DNA of 64,000 bases from Breoghania sp. L-A4 (GCF_003432385.1 NZ_CP031841.1:4513501-4577500), one strand, 5' to 3'. Shown: positions 47,740-57,485, counted from the first letter of the stretch. Notes: generated by a model not told the origin, from the letters alone. Numbers and translations are program-made.

Positions 47740-48534
47740 GTGCGGAATTTTTTCCGGGCCGGCGCTCGCTGTGCCAGGCGCCGCAGCGGGTTGGCAACAC
47801 TTGCTCTGGCGGCGGCGATCGTGACCGCGCTGCCGGCGGGTCTTGCGCCAGCCCGCGCGGATGAGCCCTATCTGGTCGTGGTGAACGATGCGCCCCCGTT
47901 CCGGATCATCGAGAACTGGGGCGGCGATTCCGGCTACGCGGGCGCCTATATCGACACGATTTTCGAGATCCAGCGGCGTACCGGCATTCCGCTTGAGTTT
48001 CGCCATGTTCCTTTCGCCAGGGCGTTGGCGATGATGGAAAACGGCGCCGCGGACATCATGCTGGGGCCGAACTGGAGCGTTGAACGCGCCGCGTACATGG
48101 TCTATCTCGACGCGTCGTTTCCCGCGGAGACCAAGGTCTTCTTTGCGCCCGATGGAGGCAGCGATGTCGAGTCCTATCAGGACCTGAAGAGCTTGCGCGT
48201 CGGCGTCCTTCGGGCGGCACGCTATTTCGAGCCATTCGACTCCGACGACACGATCCAGAAGATCACCTTCGACACCTACCGCTCCGCCTTTGTCGCGGCA
48301 CGGCAAGGCAGGGTCGATGTGGTGATTATTCCCGAAAGGCAGGGCAAGTATCTGCTGCGCCAGTTCGGCTGGTCTTTCACGGCCTCCTCCTTCCGGGTTC
48401 CCGGAACGCCGTCATTTATAACGATTTCCAGAAAATCGAATTTGATCAAGAAGAAGGCCAAGATCGAAGACGTCATGGAACAATTGAACCAGGAAGGGTT
48501 TTTTGCACGTTTGCTGGTTACCTATCTGGAGTAG
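47740..48534 (+). CDS. Periplasmic solute-binding protein, family 3-like
   Basis: A 264-residue exported protein related to bacterial extracellular solute-binding proteins family 3. The signal peptide runs to ALPAGLAPARA; the mature part begins DEPYLVVVNDAPPFRIIENW and contains GAYIDTIFEIQRRTGIPLEF and ENGAADIMLGPNWSVERAAY. GTG at 47740 after CAGGAG is chosen; the in-frame extension to 47680 lacks a ribosome site. No ABC permease or ATPase is adjacent. Its closest partner is the membrane histidine kinase 124 bases downstream, so it may present a ligand to that kinase. Confidence 0.82.
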   Translation: MRNFFRAGARCARRRSGLATLALAAAIVTALPAGLAPARADEPYLVVVNDAPPFRIIENWGGDSGYAGAYIDTIFEIQRRTGIPLEFRHVPFARALAMMENGAADIMLGPNWSVERAAYMVYLDASFPAETKVFFAPDGGSDVESYQDLKSLRVGVLRAARYFEPFDSDDTIQKITFDTYRSAFVAARQGRVDVVIIPERQGKYLLRQFGWSFTASSFRVPGTPSFITISRKSNLIKKKAKIEDVMEQLNQEGFFARLLVTYLE

Positions 48535-48658
48535 ACCCGGTGTGATCCGCAAACCATTTCTGTCCGCGCCGCTCGAAGCGGCGGCCATCCGGATGCAACA
48601 TCAGACGTATCGAAACGCCGACGTCACCTCGTTTCCGGCCTATTGAGGGTACCGACGG

Positions 48659-50911
48659 GTGGAAATTCCTGACTCAACTGACGAGAACAGCGCTCCATTG
48701 AATCAGGCCGGCGGCCGGCGCTGGCACGCCAACATCACGAGCAAGTTCCTTCTGATCCTCCTGCCGATCGTCCTGTTGGCGACGCTTGCCACGGTAAGCG
48801 TCTTTGGCTGGCTGACCGTCGAAAAACTGCGCGCCGATCTGACCCTGCGCGGCGACCGGCTGACCCGGTTCTACGCCACGGCCCTGTCGTCACCGCTTTG
48901 GAACTATGATCTGGAAAGCGTCGAGCGGACATTGAGGACGCTCACCTTGGATCCCGATGTCGGCCAGGCGGTTCTCTCGAACATGAACGGGGAGACCCTC
49001 GCGCAAGTGGGCGACAGCGATCTCGGCGCGGAGCAGATCCTGTTCCACGCCACCAGGCCCGTCGAGTACAAGAACAACGGAGCGACCGAGACCATCGGGA
49101 CCCTGACGGTCCGTTTCAGCAACCTGAAGATCCAGAGTGTGCTCGAGACCGAGATTCTCATCGAATTCGTGCTCGTGCTCGTTCTCGTGGGCTGCCTGTC
49201 TCTCGGCTCCCTGATCACCTTCCGCTTCATCATATTCAGGCCGCTGACGCATCTGCTTCTCGCGATTCGAAGTTCCAGAGGTCTCGATGCTCTGACGCCG
49301 GTCACCTGGTCCGCCCGCGACGAGATCGGTGAGGTCATCCAAGCCTACGAGACGATGCGCAGAACCATCGTTCGCGAGGAACAGGCGCGCTTCAGCGCCC
49401 AGGCGGCCGTGGTGCGCAGCGAGAAGCATTTCCGAGACCTGATCGAAGGCTCGATCCAGGGCGTGCTGATCCATCGCGATTTCCGGCCTCTCTACGTCAA
49501 TCAGGCCTGGTGCGACATGTTCGGCTACACGGGCCCCGCGGAGATCCTCGCACTGGAGTCGATCCACAGCATGATCGCCACCGAAGACCGCCAGAGGCTG
49601 CAAACTCTTTACGATCAGGAAATCGCACGTGAGCGCCCCTTGCCCATATTCGAATTCAAGGGCATCCGGCGGGACGGCTCGGAAGTCTGGCTCCAGAACG
49701 CAAACCGGCGGATCGAGTGGGAGGGCGCGCCGGCGGTCCAGGCGGTCGCCATCGACATCTCGGAGCAGAAACTCGCCCAGGAGCAATTGCTGCAGGCCCA
49801 GAAAATGGAGGCCACGGGCCAGCTGACCGGTGGCATCGCCCATGACTTCAACAATCTCCTGGCCATCATTCAGGGCAATATCGAGCTGTTGTGCGAGGAC
49901 GTGGGAGACGACAACGCGCTGGCCCAGGCGATACAGCGCGCCGCGCGCCGCGGCGCGGAACTGACCCAGCGGCTGCTGGCGTTCTCCCGCCGGCAGTCCC
50001 TCCACCCCCAGGCGGTGAACCTCGCTCACCTGGCCGACGGACTGCTTGACCTGCTGCAACGAAGCCTTGGGGAGACCATCAGTATCAAGGTGATGAGCGA
50101 GGACGCGCTGTGGACGGCGAAGGCGGATCCGGGACAGGTTGAAAACACCCTGCTGAACCTGGCGATCAACTCCCGCGATGCCATGCCCACGGGCGGGTTG
50201 CTGACCATTGCCTGCCGCAATCTGCATCTGGACACGGACAACGCGCCCCAGCATCCGAATATGCCGGCGGGCGACTATGCGGTCCTGTCCGTGAGCGATA
50301 CCGGCAATGGCATGCCGCCCTACGTCATGGAACACGCCATGGAGCCGTTTTTCACCACCAAGAGCGTTGGCGAGGGCAGTGGCCTGGGACTCTCGATGGT
50401 CTATGGCTTCGCCAACCAATCCGGCGGCGGCATGACCATCGAAAGCGCGCTGGGCGTGGGAACCACAGTCAGCATCTACCTGCCACGCGCCGAAGCCGCC
50501 GCCGTGCCGGCCGCGGCCCTTGGCACCATGCATCGTGAGATTGGCAGAAATGAGCATATCCTGCTGATCGAGGACGATCCGGACGTGCGCACCATGGTGC
50601 GCGTCATGCTGGAACGTCTGCACTATCGCGTCATCAGCGTCGGCGACGTGGCCGAGGCCGGCCGCGTGCTGTCACGCGGCTCCCAGATCGACCTCGTGCT
50701 TTCCGACGTCATGCTGCCCGGTGGCGTCAGCGGCGCCGCGTTCGCCGCCGATCTGGCACACAGCCATCCAGAGCTGAAGGTGGTCCTGATGTCCGGCTAC
50801 AGCGCCGAGCACATCAACCTGGAGATCGCGCCTCTGACGAAAATGACCTTGCTGAACAAACCCTTCAGCCTCGATCATTTATCGCGCTCGCTGCGCCTCG
50901 CGCTTGACTGA
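48659..50911 (+). CDS. Hybrid sensor histidine kinase (PAS, HisKA, HATPase, REC)
   Basis: A 750-residue inner-membrane kinase. Membrane segments are at about 27-52 and 163-190, enclosing a periplasmic sensor of about 110 residues; a HAMP-like stretch follows. A PAS domain covers about 252-370 ([20 protein letters not shown]). HisKA has the phosphorylatable His395 ([17 protein letters not shown]), and the ATPase shows N, G1 and G2 boxes ([36 protein letters not shown]). A C-terminal receiver carries Asp683 ([10 protein letters not shown]). No Hpt or separate output protein is adjacent. GTG start preceded by GAGGG. Upstream lie two orphan periplasmic binding proteins, so a ligand-bound binding protein may be the sensed signal. 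Confidence 0.92.
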   Translation: MEIPDSTDENSAPLNQAGGRRWHANITSKFLLILLPIVLLATLATVSVFGWLTVEKLRADLTLRGDRLTRFYATALSSPLWNYDLESVERTLRTLTLDPDVGQAVLSNMNGETLAQVGDSDLGAEQILFHATRPVEYKNNGATETIGTLTVRFSNLKIQSVLETEILIEFVLVLVLVGCLSLGSLITFRFIIFRPLTHLLLAIRSSRGLDALTPVTWSARDEIGEVIQAYETMRRTIVREEQARFSAQAAVVRSEKHFRDLIEGSIQGVLIHRDFRPLYVNQAWCDMFGYTGPAEILALESIHSMIATEDRQRLQTLYDQEIARERPLPIFEFKGIRRDGSEVWLQNANRRIEWEGAPAVQAVAIDISEQKLAQEQLLQAQKMEATGQLTGGIAHDFNNLLAIIQGNIELLCEDVGDDNALAQAIQRAARRGAELTQRLLAFSRRQSLHPQAVNLAHLADGLLDLLQRSLGETISIKVMSEDALWTAKADPGQVENTLLNLAINSRDAMPTGGLLTIACRNLHLDTDNAPQHPNMPAGDYAVLSVSDTGNGMPPYVMEHAMEPFFTTKSVGEGSGLGLSMVYGFANQSGGGMTIESALGVGTTVSIYLPRAEAAAVPAAALGTMHREIGRNEHILLIEDDPDVRTMVRVMLERLHYRVISVGDVAEAGRVLSRGSQIDLVLSDVMLPGGVSGAAFAADLAHSHPELKVVLMSGYSAEHINLEIAPLTKMTLLNKPFSLDHLSRSLRLALD

Positions 50912-51077
50912 CACGAGGAGCATGTCACCACCAGCCCGGGAATGGGCGGACTGCGACACCGGTTGCGCGCATCCATGAAGCAGCTGGCCCATAATCTCTC
51001 CTGCGTGTGGCGGCACACTGATAATCCGTCACACTCCGGGACTAAACATCCAGCGCCCATGGCTTGTCCATAAACTG

Positions 51078-51145
51078 GAGCGTTTCCTTGTTAGATTGAA
51101 TCAATTCTGTTGGTCCAAACCGGTTCGATCCGCGAGGAAACGCTC
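51078..51145. repeat. Intergenic palindromic repeat (GAGCGTTTCCT arms)
   Basis: Perfect 11-base inverted arms GAGCGTTTCCT (51078-51088) and AGGAAACGCTC (51135-51145) enclose an AT-richer core containing TTAGATTGAATCAATTC. This type is frequent between genes in Rhizobiales. The right arm touches the stop codon of the cupin gene, so it probably also forms that transcript's 3' stem. Confidence 0.7.
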
Positions 51146-51812
51146 TAGACCTTGGGGGCCGCGGCGGAGGGAAGGTGACCCGTCTTCATCCAGATCTTGG
51201 CACCCTCGGGCCCCGCCGTGAGCGACAGCGTTTCGCCTTCCGGCAGGCGCAGCCAGCCGTTCTTTTCGATCGTGACGCCGCTCTCCCTCACGCTCCCCCC
51301 GATAACAAGAAGCTCGATTCCGCCCGGATCCTGAGATGTCAGGATCGCTCGCGCTTCGAGGTGGCTGTAGGTCACATGCTCGCGACTATCCCGATGCAGG
51401 GTCGCAGTGGCGACCCCGTCGACGGGGCAGGCAGCTCATCGGCCATGGATTTGTGGAACTGTGTGCGATCCTCAAGGTCAAATTGCCAGAGCTTCACAAA
51501 GATCGTGCAGCCCTCATCGGAACCAGGAGTGTGGCTAGTGGTGGGCGGGTTGCGCACGTAGGTGCCAGCAGGAAAGTCGCCATACTCATCCTGAAACACA
51601 CCGTCCAACACGATGAATTCCTCTCCGCCTGTGTGTGTGTGAGCCGAAAACCGGCTGCCGGGCGCATAGCGCACAATCGTAGTGGCGCGCGCCACCTCGT
51701 CGCCGATGCGGTCGAGCATGCGCCGATCGACGCCCTTTATCGGCGAAGGCTGCCAGTCCAGCTGGTCCGTGTGGACAACGACGCGCTGCGAAAAGTCGGA
51801 ATTGAGATCCAT
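51145..51812 (-). pseudogene. ChrR-like cupin protein, frameshifted
   Basis: Two open frames make one conceptual 222-residue double-cupin protein. The first part (51372-51812) has a ChrR-type cupin: [60 protein letters not shown]. It ends abnormally after ADELPAP. The second part (51145-51375) continues as the second, smaller cupin half (THLEARAIL-type sequence, GWLRLPEGETLSLTAGPEGA). Restoring one base in the run at 51424-51427 gives [17 protein letters not shown] and joins them. ChrR-like cupins bind Zn and can respond to oxidative or singlet-oxygen stress, but this one lacks the anti-sigma domain. It is last in the operon with the GST gene 38 bases upstream. Confidence 0.8.
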
Positions 51813-51850
51813 GATTTTGCTCCGCTTCTTGTTCGATTGAGGGGAAGGGC

Positions 51851-52471
51851 TCAGTCCGCAACCGAGGGACGCTCAGCGATCCGATCTCGCCAGGCTCTGA
51901 GATGTGTCAGGCTTTCGGGAATATCGACCTTGGCAAAATCGGCAAAGGCCAAGCCTGCAAAGGCGGTGATGTCCGCGACGGAAAACGCTTCGCCGGCCAG
52001 AAACTCGTCCTTCTCCAGAACCTTGTCCAGATAGGCCATCGTGTCGCCCGCGACCCTCTTTTGACGGTTGCCCCATTCGACGCATTGGTCGGTTTCCAGA
52101 TCCGGCCCCAGGCCGGGCGTCGCGTGGTGGAAGTAAGCGCCCACGGCGTTCAGCAGACCGTTTTCGGCCCGCAGGTTCATCATCGCGATGCGCGCGCGGT
52201 CCTTTGGCGCCTTGCCGGTCAGGGAGGGACCGTCAAAGGAACCGTCGATATATTCGATGATCGCATCGCACTGCGAGATATGCATACCATCGTCGAGTTC
52301 GAGGCAAGGCACGACAGCATCGGGGTTCTTGGCCCTGAATGCATCCGTGCGATGCTCGCCCCCCATCACGTCGACGGGAATGAATTGCACCTTGTCCGTC
52401 GCGCCTTTCTCGGCCAGCGCAATGCGGACGCGAGCGGGATTTGGGAAACCTTCGGCATCGTAAATCTTCAT
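51851..52471 (-). CDS. Glutathione S-transferase family protein
   Basis: A 206-residue GST with the N-terminal thioredoxin fold ([40 protein letters not shown]) and an all-helical C-terminal domain ([20 protein letters not shown]). The start at 52471 is the conserved MKIYDAEG; ten upstream codons overlap the operator and are discounted. Its promoter carries the CTATCT-N6-AGATAG palindrome shared with tetR, 32 bases upstream. It is a paralogue of the next GST gene (same PNPxRVRIALxEK motif). Confidence 0.9.
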   Translation of the reverse strand: MKIYDAEGFPNPARVRIALAEKGATDKVQFIPVDVMGGEHRTDAFRAKNPDAVVPCLELDDGMHISQCDAIIEYIDGSFDGPSLTGKAPKDRARIAMMNLRAENGLLNAVGAYFHHATPGLGPDLETDQCVEWGNRQKRVAGDTMAYLDKVLEKDEFLAGEAFSVADITAFAGLAFADFAKVDIPESLTHLRAWRDRIAERPSVAD

Positions 52472-52502
52472 GGCAGTGCACTTTCGTTGATCTTGATACA
52501 AA

Positions 52503-52520
52503 CTATCTATCAGTAGATAG
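52503..52520. promoter_or_regulatory. Putative TetR operator upstream of GST gene
   Basis: CTATCT (52503-52508), six bases, AGATAG (52515-52520): a perfect inverted repeat in the 120-base gap between the two GST genes. The same arm and spacing occur at the tetR promoter near 55.3 kb. It is therefore a candidate operator for the GST-cupin transcript. Confidence 0.6.
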
Positions 52521-52591
52521 ATTTATCGTCCATGGCATTTCCCGCAAGCATGGTCACAATCCCGTGAGGCCCGCTGCCGTAGGGCAGACTG

Positions 52592-53227
52592 TCAGCGGGT
52601 CAGGCCCTGACAGGACTGACGCGCGCCGATGCGGGCACGCCAGGCGAGAAGCGCTGTGCACTCCACCGGGACCATGACCTTCGGATAAGTCTCGGAGAAT
52701 TCGAGGCCGGTGAAGACCGTTATGTCGGCCATGGAAAAGCCGTCACCGGCTATGAAGGGTTGCTGTTCCAGAACGTCGTTGAAATAGCGCATCCCCTCCA
52801 GCGTCTTCGCCAGATGGGCTTCACCCCAGGCCTTGTTCTGGTTCAGCTCGATCTCCGGACCAAAACCGGGTGTCGCGTGGTGGAAATAGGCGCCGATGGC
52901 ATCGACGATCTGTTGCTCGCCGCGACGTTGCATCATGTGGATGACCGCGCGCTCTTTCGGTGTCCGCCCAGTCAGGCTGATGCCGGGATAGGTGTGATCA
53001 ATATATTCGGTAATCGCGGTCGTCTCGGAGATCGCGGTGCCGTCATCCAGGACGATCAGCGGGATGGTCACGCTGGGGTTGAGCGCCTTGAACGCCTCGG
53101 TGCGGTGTTCGCCCTTCCACAGGTCGACCTGTTTCACGATCACCTGATCCATCACGCGCTTTTCTTCGAGCGCAATGCGCACGCGGTCTGGGTTGGGTAA
53201 ACCTTTGGAATCGTAGAATGTTAGCAT
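52592..53227 (-). CDS. Glutathione S-transferase family protein
   Basis: A 211-residue GST, paralogous to the one downstream. The N-terminal domain has MLTFYDSKGLPNPDRVRIAL and VTIPLIVLDDGTAISETTAI; the helical domain has [20 protein letters not shown] and FIAGDGFSMADITVFTGLEF. Both share the [10 protein letters not shown] motif, so they arose by duplication. It probably conjugates or isomerises a reactive small molecule using glutathione. It lies downstream of the SDR remnant and amine oxidase genes on the same strand. Confidence 0.9.
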   Translation of the reverse strand: MLTFYDSKGLPNPDRVRIALEEKRVMDQVIVKQVDLWKGEHRTEAFKALNPSVTIPLIVLDDGTAISETTAITEYIDHTYPGISLTGRTPKERAVIHMMQRRGEQQIVDAIGAYFHHATPGFGPEIELNQNKAWGEAHLAKTLEGMRYFNDVLEQQPFIAGDGFSMADITVFTGLEFSETYPKVMVPVECTALLAWRARIGARQSCQGLTR

Positions 53228-53297
53228 GAGTTAGCTTTCGCGACCTGATTCTGGGTGTGTGGCAGCGGTTTATGGTTCAGTACCCCTGCGCTGCAGT

Positions 53298-53408
53298 TCA
53301 CTTGATGCCGCGAGCGATGCGCGATCCGTCGGCGTGCAGGCGCGTGGCGGTGGCAAGTTCAATCCCGGTATTACCGCCGGTCACTAATGCGGTCATTCCG
53401 TTCAACAC
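53298..53408 (-). pseudogene. Short-chain dehydrogenase N-terminal remnant
   Basis: Only the first ~36 codons of an SDR remain: VLNGMTALVTGGNTGIELAT with the start of the Rossmann glycine motif, then a stop after ARGIK. GTG at 53408 lies directly after the amine-oxidase stop. Nothing resembling the rest of an SDR follows before the GST gene. It is a truncated gene, perhaps left by a deletion. Confidence 0.65.
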
Positions 53409-53409
53409 C

Positions 53410-54565
53410 TCATTGTCTCCTGGATTCGGCGGATTTGATTCTTGCTGTCGTCTCGCTCGCGGCGCGGCGCGCGGCGTCAATCGCGCCGGCGAGGTAGCCC
53501 GGTTCGGTCTCGCTGGTTTCGCTGCCGGCCAGCGAGATGCGCCCTCGCCACTCGCCCCGACCCACGGCTGTTTCGTCGCAACCCGATGGACGTCGGCCAG
53601 CCGATCGTCAGGCGTCGCGGTGAGCGGATCGTCGGTCCAGTCCTTGAACAGGGTCGCGCACGGTCTTCCGGCCTCCGGTCCGAACAATTGGGCGAGTTGC
53701 TGGATGGCGGCCCCGACGACTGCGTCGCGGCCGGCCGCGTCACGCTGCTCTGCGGACAGGCCGACGAATCCGAAAAGTGCCGCCTTTCCCGAAGCAGTGG
53801 TCGCGTCGTGAATTTCCACGAGAGGGCCGACCATGCTCTGGGCCGTGCCGGAAAGGCCCGCCCCCGCCAGAACGGCCGGTCGTAGAGGGCGACGAACTTT
53901 GCGTGCGGCGCCATCCAGGTTGGCGTGTCGCGCCAGCGCCGGGCCGTTGCGGCATCGAGAGCCGGCGAGAACGAGACCGTCGCTTCGAGAAGCCGCGGCG
54001 GCAACGCGAAGATGATGTGAGCCGCCATTGCGTTGTGTTCGGCGCCGTCTGCGTCGACGAAACCAACCTCGATCCCCGACCCACTGAGCGCGACGCGCGT
54101 GACCCGCGCGCCGAGCCGGATGCTTTCATTCGGAAGGCCGGCGGCAAGGGCGGCGATGATGGCGCCGGCGCCTCCGGCAAGCCGCATCGATTCCGGCTCC
54201 TGCCGGTATCCGGCATAACGCCGCGGGGCTTCGCCCGACATCCGCTGGAAGACGACATCGCCGTCGCTGTTCTGCGGAAAGACGGCAAGCCCGAGGTCAC
54301 GGACGAATTCGCCCATCGCCGGCTGCATGGCGGGCCAGAACCAAGACGGTCCCAGATCGAAGCCGTCATCCGACGCATGGCCGGAGGCGTCGACCGACAG
54401 GATGCGACCCCCGAGCCGATCGCGGGCTTCCAGCAGGAGAAAGCCGACGCCGGCCCGGTGAAGAATTCGGGCTGCGGTCAGTCCGGCAAGGCCGCCTCCG
54501 ATGATGAGGGCAGGATGGTTCAAGGCTGGCCCTTCAAGTGCGGGATAGCGACGCCGGCGCACCAT
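53410..54565 (-). pseudogene. FAD-dependent amine oxidase-like protein, two frameshifts
   Basis: A conceptual protein of about 385 residues of the flavin monoamine oxidase family. It begins with ALIIGGGLAGLTAARILHRA (FAD loop) and continues ARDRLGGRILSVDASGHASD and DLGPSWFWPAMQPAMGEFVR. The frame breaks after LYDRPFWR at the run 53861-53865. The next frame reads SMVGPLVEIHDATTASGKAA and TKQPWVGA, then breaks at 53555-53558. The third frame ends GEWRGRISLAGSETSETEPG and stops at 53410-53412, a normal family tail. Each break needs one restored G/C. The ATG at 54565 follows GAGGCGCGA; a TTG at 54523 is an alternative. It probably oxidises an amine or related substrate. Confidence 0.8.
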
Positions 54566-54583
54566 TCGCGCCTCTGTCGTCGA

Positions 54584-55240
54584 TTACTGCCGACCGGCGG
54601 TCACGCCGCCGTCGACCGGCAGGACAGTGCCCGTGATCCACGACGCCAGATCGGAGGCGGGAAAGGTGTTGTGGACCGGGGTCTCGACAACGGCCGGGGC
54701 CTGCGCAGTGATTCGTGTATTGTGCCGCGCAAGTTCGATCGCGCGGTTGCGCACCATCGCGTGGACGCCCGCATTGGCCGCCGACGGTGTCGCACCGATC
54801 GCCTGGATCGCCCACATGGAGCCGGTCTGGACGATCGCGCCGCCCATGTTTTTCATCGCCTTGGCAGCAGCCTGCGCGGTGAAGAACTTGCTCTTCAGGA
54901 TCGTGTCCAGATAGCAGTCGCAGTCAGCATCGGTCAGATCAAGGAACAGCTTCGGATTGAAACCGCCCGCGTTGTTCACAAGGATATCGAGCTTGCCGAA
55001 GCGGGAGACCGCGAGATCGACAAGAGCCGCGCCCATCGCCGGACCGGCGATACCGCCCGCCGAGACGGCCACCCTCTGACCGCTCGGGTCGATCTCGCGC
55101 GCCGACGCTTCAAGCTTCGCCGGATCCCGGCCGTTGATTGCGACCCTGGCGCCCTCGGCGATAAAACACGCCGCGATTTCCTTGCCGATCCCCCAGCCGG
55201 CTTTGGTAATCGCGACCACCCTGCCTTCAGATCTCGCCAT
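54584..55240 (-). CDS. Short-chain dehydrogenase/reductase-like protein with degenerate active site
   Basis: A 218-residue SDR, shorter than the usual ~250. The nucleotide motif is altered (AITKAGWGIGKEIA instead of TGxxxGIG) but LDILVNNAGG is intact. The Ser of the active site is in VQTGSMWAIQAIG. The expected YxxxK is missing: the aligned stretch reads TPSAANAGVHAM. About 35 residues normally found before the C-terminal WITG..LPVDGGV also seem absent. It may be inactive or pseudogenised. It heads the minus-strand block and has a degenerate TetR-type site just upstream. Confidence 0.75.
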   Translation of the reverse strand: MARSEGRVVAITKAGWGIGKEIAACFIAEGARVAINGRDPAKLEASAREIDPSGQRVAVSAGGIAGPAMGAALVDLAVSRFGKLDILVNNAGGFNPKLFLDLTDADCDCYLDTILKSKFFTAQAAAKAMKNMGGAIVQTGSMWAIQAIGATPSAANAGVHAMVRNRAIELARHNTRITAQAPAVVETPVHNTFPASDLASWITGTVLPVDGGVTAGRQ

Positions 55241-55250
55241 CTTCGTTTTT

Positions 55251-55268
55251 TTACCTGCCGATAGATAG
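55251..55268. promoter_or_regulatory. Degenerate TetR-type site before the SDR gene
   Basis: TTACCT (55251-55256), six bases, AGATAG (55263-55268). One arm matches the tetR palindrome exactly and the other differs at two bases. It lies 11 bases upstream of the SDR start at 55240, a suitable place for repression. Confidence 0.45.
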
Positions 55269-55310
55269 ATTATGGCCTTCTTTACGGCTTGCCAGGCACG
55301 ATTGCAAGGC

Positions 55311-55328
55311 CTATCTATCGAAAGATAG
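55311..55328. promoter_or_regulatory. Putative TetR autoregulatory operator
   Basis: CTATCT (55311-55316), six bases, AGATAG (55323-55328), extended by one further pair to CCTATCT/AGATAGG at 55310-55329. It sits 30 bases upstream of the tetR start. The same palindrome recurs at 52503-52520, so it is unlikely to be chance. Confidence 0.65.
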
Positions 55329-55358
55329 GTAAACTGCAGTACGAACGGATGAAATGAC

Positions 55359-55862
55359 GTGAGCGATACGGTAAAGGCAATCATGGACGCAACGGAGCGT
55401 CGCATCAGGGAGGCCGGCTATAGCGGCTTCAGTTTCCGCGAGATCGCCGCCGACGTCGGCGTGAAAAGCGCCAGCATCCACTACCACTTCCCGACCAAGA
55501 GCATACTCGCGGCCGCTGTGGCCCGCCGCTACAATGCTCGCATCGTTGAGGCGGCCGATACCGCAGTCGCTGCCGGACAGGATGTGGTTCAGGCCTGGAA
55601 GGCAGTGTTCCGCAGCGCGCTCGATGACGGTGCGAAGATGTGTCTGTGCGGCTCGCTCGGCGCCACCGTCGGCGATCTGACACCGGAAGTTGCGCAAGAG
55701 GTGCGACGGTTCTTCGACGCGGGTATCGCCAGCCTGGTCGCTGGCGGACTCGCCGAGGAGCGTGCGGAGCAGGTGTTCGCGACGCTCGAAGGTGCAATCC
55801 TGATGGCCAGTGCACAGGGCGATCCGGCCATCTTCGATCGCGCCACTGCGAATCTCGGCTGA
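55359..55862 (+). CDS. TetR/AcrR family transcriptional regulator
   Basis: A 167-residue repressor, slightly short for the family. The N-terminal DNA-binding domain is seen at residues 5-55 (VKAIMDATERRIREAGYSGF, then REIAADVGVKSASIHYHFPT). The C-terminal ligand domain contains KMCLCGSLGATVGDLTPEV, similar to regulators that sense electrophiles or small organic molecules through cysteines (two Cys here). The start is GTG at 55359. It is divergent from the SDR/amine-oxidase/GST block and flanked by its own putative operators. Confidence 0.88.
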   Translation: MSDTVKAIMDATERRIREAGYSGFSFREIAADVGVKSASIHYHFPTKSILAAAVARRYNARIVEAADTAVAAGQDVVQAWKAVFRSALDDGAKMCLCGSLGATVGDLTPEVAQEVRRFFDAGIASLVAGGLAEERAEQVFATLEGAILMASAQGDPAIFDRATANLG

Positions 55863-56106
55863 GCAAGCGATAGCCCGCACCACTGAAACTCGTCCGTCGC
55901 GTTGGCGTTATCTGGCGCACCGGCCACGCCCAGTCTCCGGCCGCCCGCGCCTTTCTCGATCTTGTGAGGAGAACGGCGCCGGGCGCAGAAACCGTCGACC
56001 CGTCCGGCGCGGGGCCTCTGGCAGGCGGGTGAGGGCATCCGCGGCTCCTCCTGCATTGGCGGCTTTCCCCATGCGCTCGTGGCGCGCCGACACCTGGCGC
56101 TGGACA

Positions 56107-56210
56107 CAAAAAAACCCCAGCGGTTTTCACCGATGGGGGTTTTGTCGTTCTGGTTGCGGGGGCAGGATTTGAGCCTGCGACCTTCAGGTTATGAGCCTGA
56201 CGAGCTGCTC
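56107..56210. repeat. Terminator plus partial tRNA-fMet (copy A)
   Basis: On the minus strand this holds the 3' two-thirds of an initiator tRNA (56151-56206, matching 61061-61116), including the CAU anticodon loop and the T-arm, then a hairpin terminator with a T7 tract (56107-56146). The match to the intact tRNA at 61061 stops after CGAGCT, so the 5' third is missing. The acceptor C-run has the canonical length here. The same terminator and tRNA end recur at 60877-60938. This looks like an attachment-site duplication. Confidence 0.75.
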
Positions 56211-56586
56211 GCCTTGGCCTTGTCCGTCCTCGACGCTGTAGCGTCTGCGATGCGGGCGGGGGCGCTATTGGCAGATGCTCAACACGCAGGTCCTGGATCG
56301 CGAGGTATAGGCGGCCGGTGTAAAAACCCGCGCCTGAAACAACGCCACCGGCAACGGGACACTTTCATGTCCACAACCGCAAATCCCTCCACATGAACTG
56401 CAGCCGCGGGATCAGGGCATTGCTGAGGAATTGTCCCACGGCCGACATTCTCGCTCGGGAAAAGTTCTTGGTATCGCACCAGCCGCTGATACAGTCGGCG
56501 CAGCGTCGCGCCAGGCGGTGCAGATACCGGAGAGTTTCTTGTCGAAGACTGGGCGAACACCATTCCGGGATCCCGGTCCGGCGCGG
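56211..56586. other. Gap without a clear gene between tRNA fragment and UbiA gene
   Basis: About 375 bases. Open frames on both strands are short and have no recognisable domains. A frame entering the UbiA gene from 56431 gives low-complexity residues before the first membrane segment. No integrase, promoter or RNA gene could be recognised. The stretch from 55863 to 56106 between tetR and copy A is likewise empty. Confidence 0.5.
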
Positions 56587-57485
56587 GTGCAAACGGCAGG
56601 GCAGTCGCCACAGGTCTCGGCGGTCTGGCAGTCGCTGCGGCCGCTGGATTGGGTGAAGAACCTGCTTCTGGTCGCAGCGCCCCTGCTGCTCGATACCTCC
56701 GGCGCGCTCCTCGCCATGCCGGTGCTGGCGCAAGGGTTCATCCTGTTTTGCGCGTTGGCCAGCGGGACCTACATCTTGAATGATCTGCTGGACATATCCG
56801 CGGATCAAAAACACACCCGCAAGCGTAACCGCCCCTCGCCGCGGGCCTCCTCGACACCTCTCACGCCGCTGTTCTGGCCGCCCTGCTCGTCAGCGCGTCG
56901 ATCGCCGCGGCCGTTGCGCTGAACCCGGGGTTCGGCGCGTGCCTGTCCGCCTATGCCCTTTTGTCGCTCGCCTATTCCATCTGCCTGAAGCGCATCGTAG
57001 CCCTGGACGTCGGCGCGATCGCCGCTCTCTTCTGCCTGCGCGCGATCGCCGGATGCCTGCTGGCCGGCACGGCCGTCCCGGTCCCGTTCCTGGCCTGCGT
57101 TGCGCTGACGGCCCTCAACCTGGGCCTTGCCAAACGCTACGCCGAACTCATTGGCTGCGGCAGCGTCCTCACGGTGGCGGGGCGCGGTTACAGACCGGGA
57201 CATGCATCTATCCTGCCGGTGGCCGGGATCTGCAGCGCGGCGCTCTCCGTCCTGTGCCTCGCGATTTTTGGCGGTTCCTTTGTCGATGAACATTTCCGGA
57301 ATCCAGCACTGATTATTCTGAGCAGCGCTCTTCAACTCGGCTTGTTCTGGCGAGTCTGGGTCGGCGCCCGCAATCCGGGATTCGACGGCGACCCGATCCG
57401 CCTCGCGGTGCAGGACCCGCTGATCGCCGGCGGCCTCCTTGCCGTGTCGCTCGGCGTCGCCGTCGCCGTGGCGGCTCCGGTTTGA
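56587..57485 (+). pseudogene. UbiA family prenyltransferase (decaprenyl-phosphate phosphoribosyltransferase-like, NoeC-like), frameshifted
   Basis: A conceptual membrane enzyme of about 299 residues with several membrane segments. The first part has LRPLDWVKNLLLVAAPLLLD and the Mg-binding NDLLDISADQKHTRKRNRP, the UbiA aspartate motif. It then breaks. The second part, in another frame, continues AGLLDTSHAAVLAALLVSAS through SLAYSICLKRIVALDVGAIA to the stop at 57485. One extra C in the run at 56832-56835 (giving RPLAAGLLD) repairs it. This subfamily attaches phosphoribose to decaprenyl phosphate, the first step to decaprenyl-phosphate-arabinose. The GTG start is uncertain. It overlaps the next gene by four bases. 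Confidence 0.78.
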
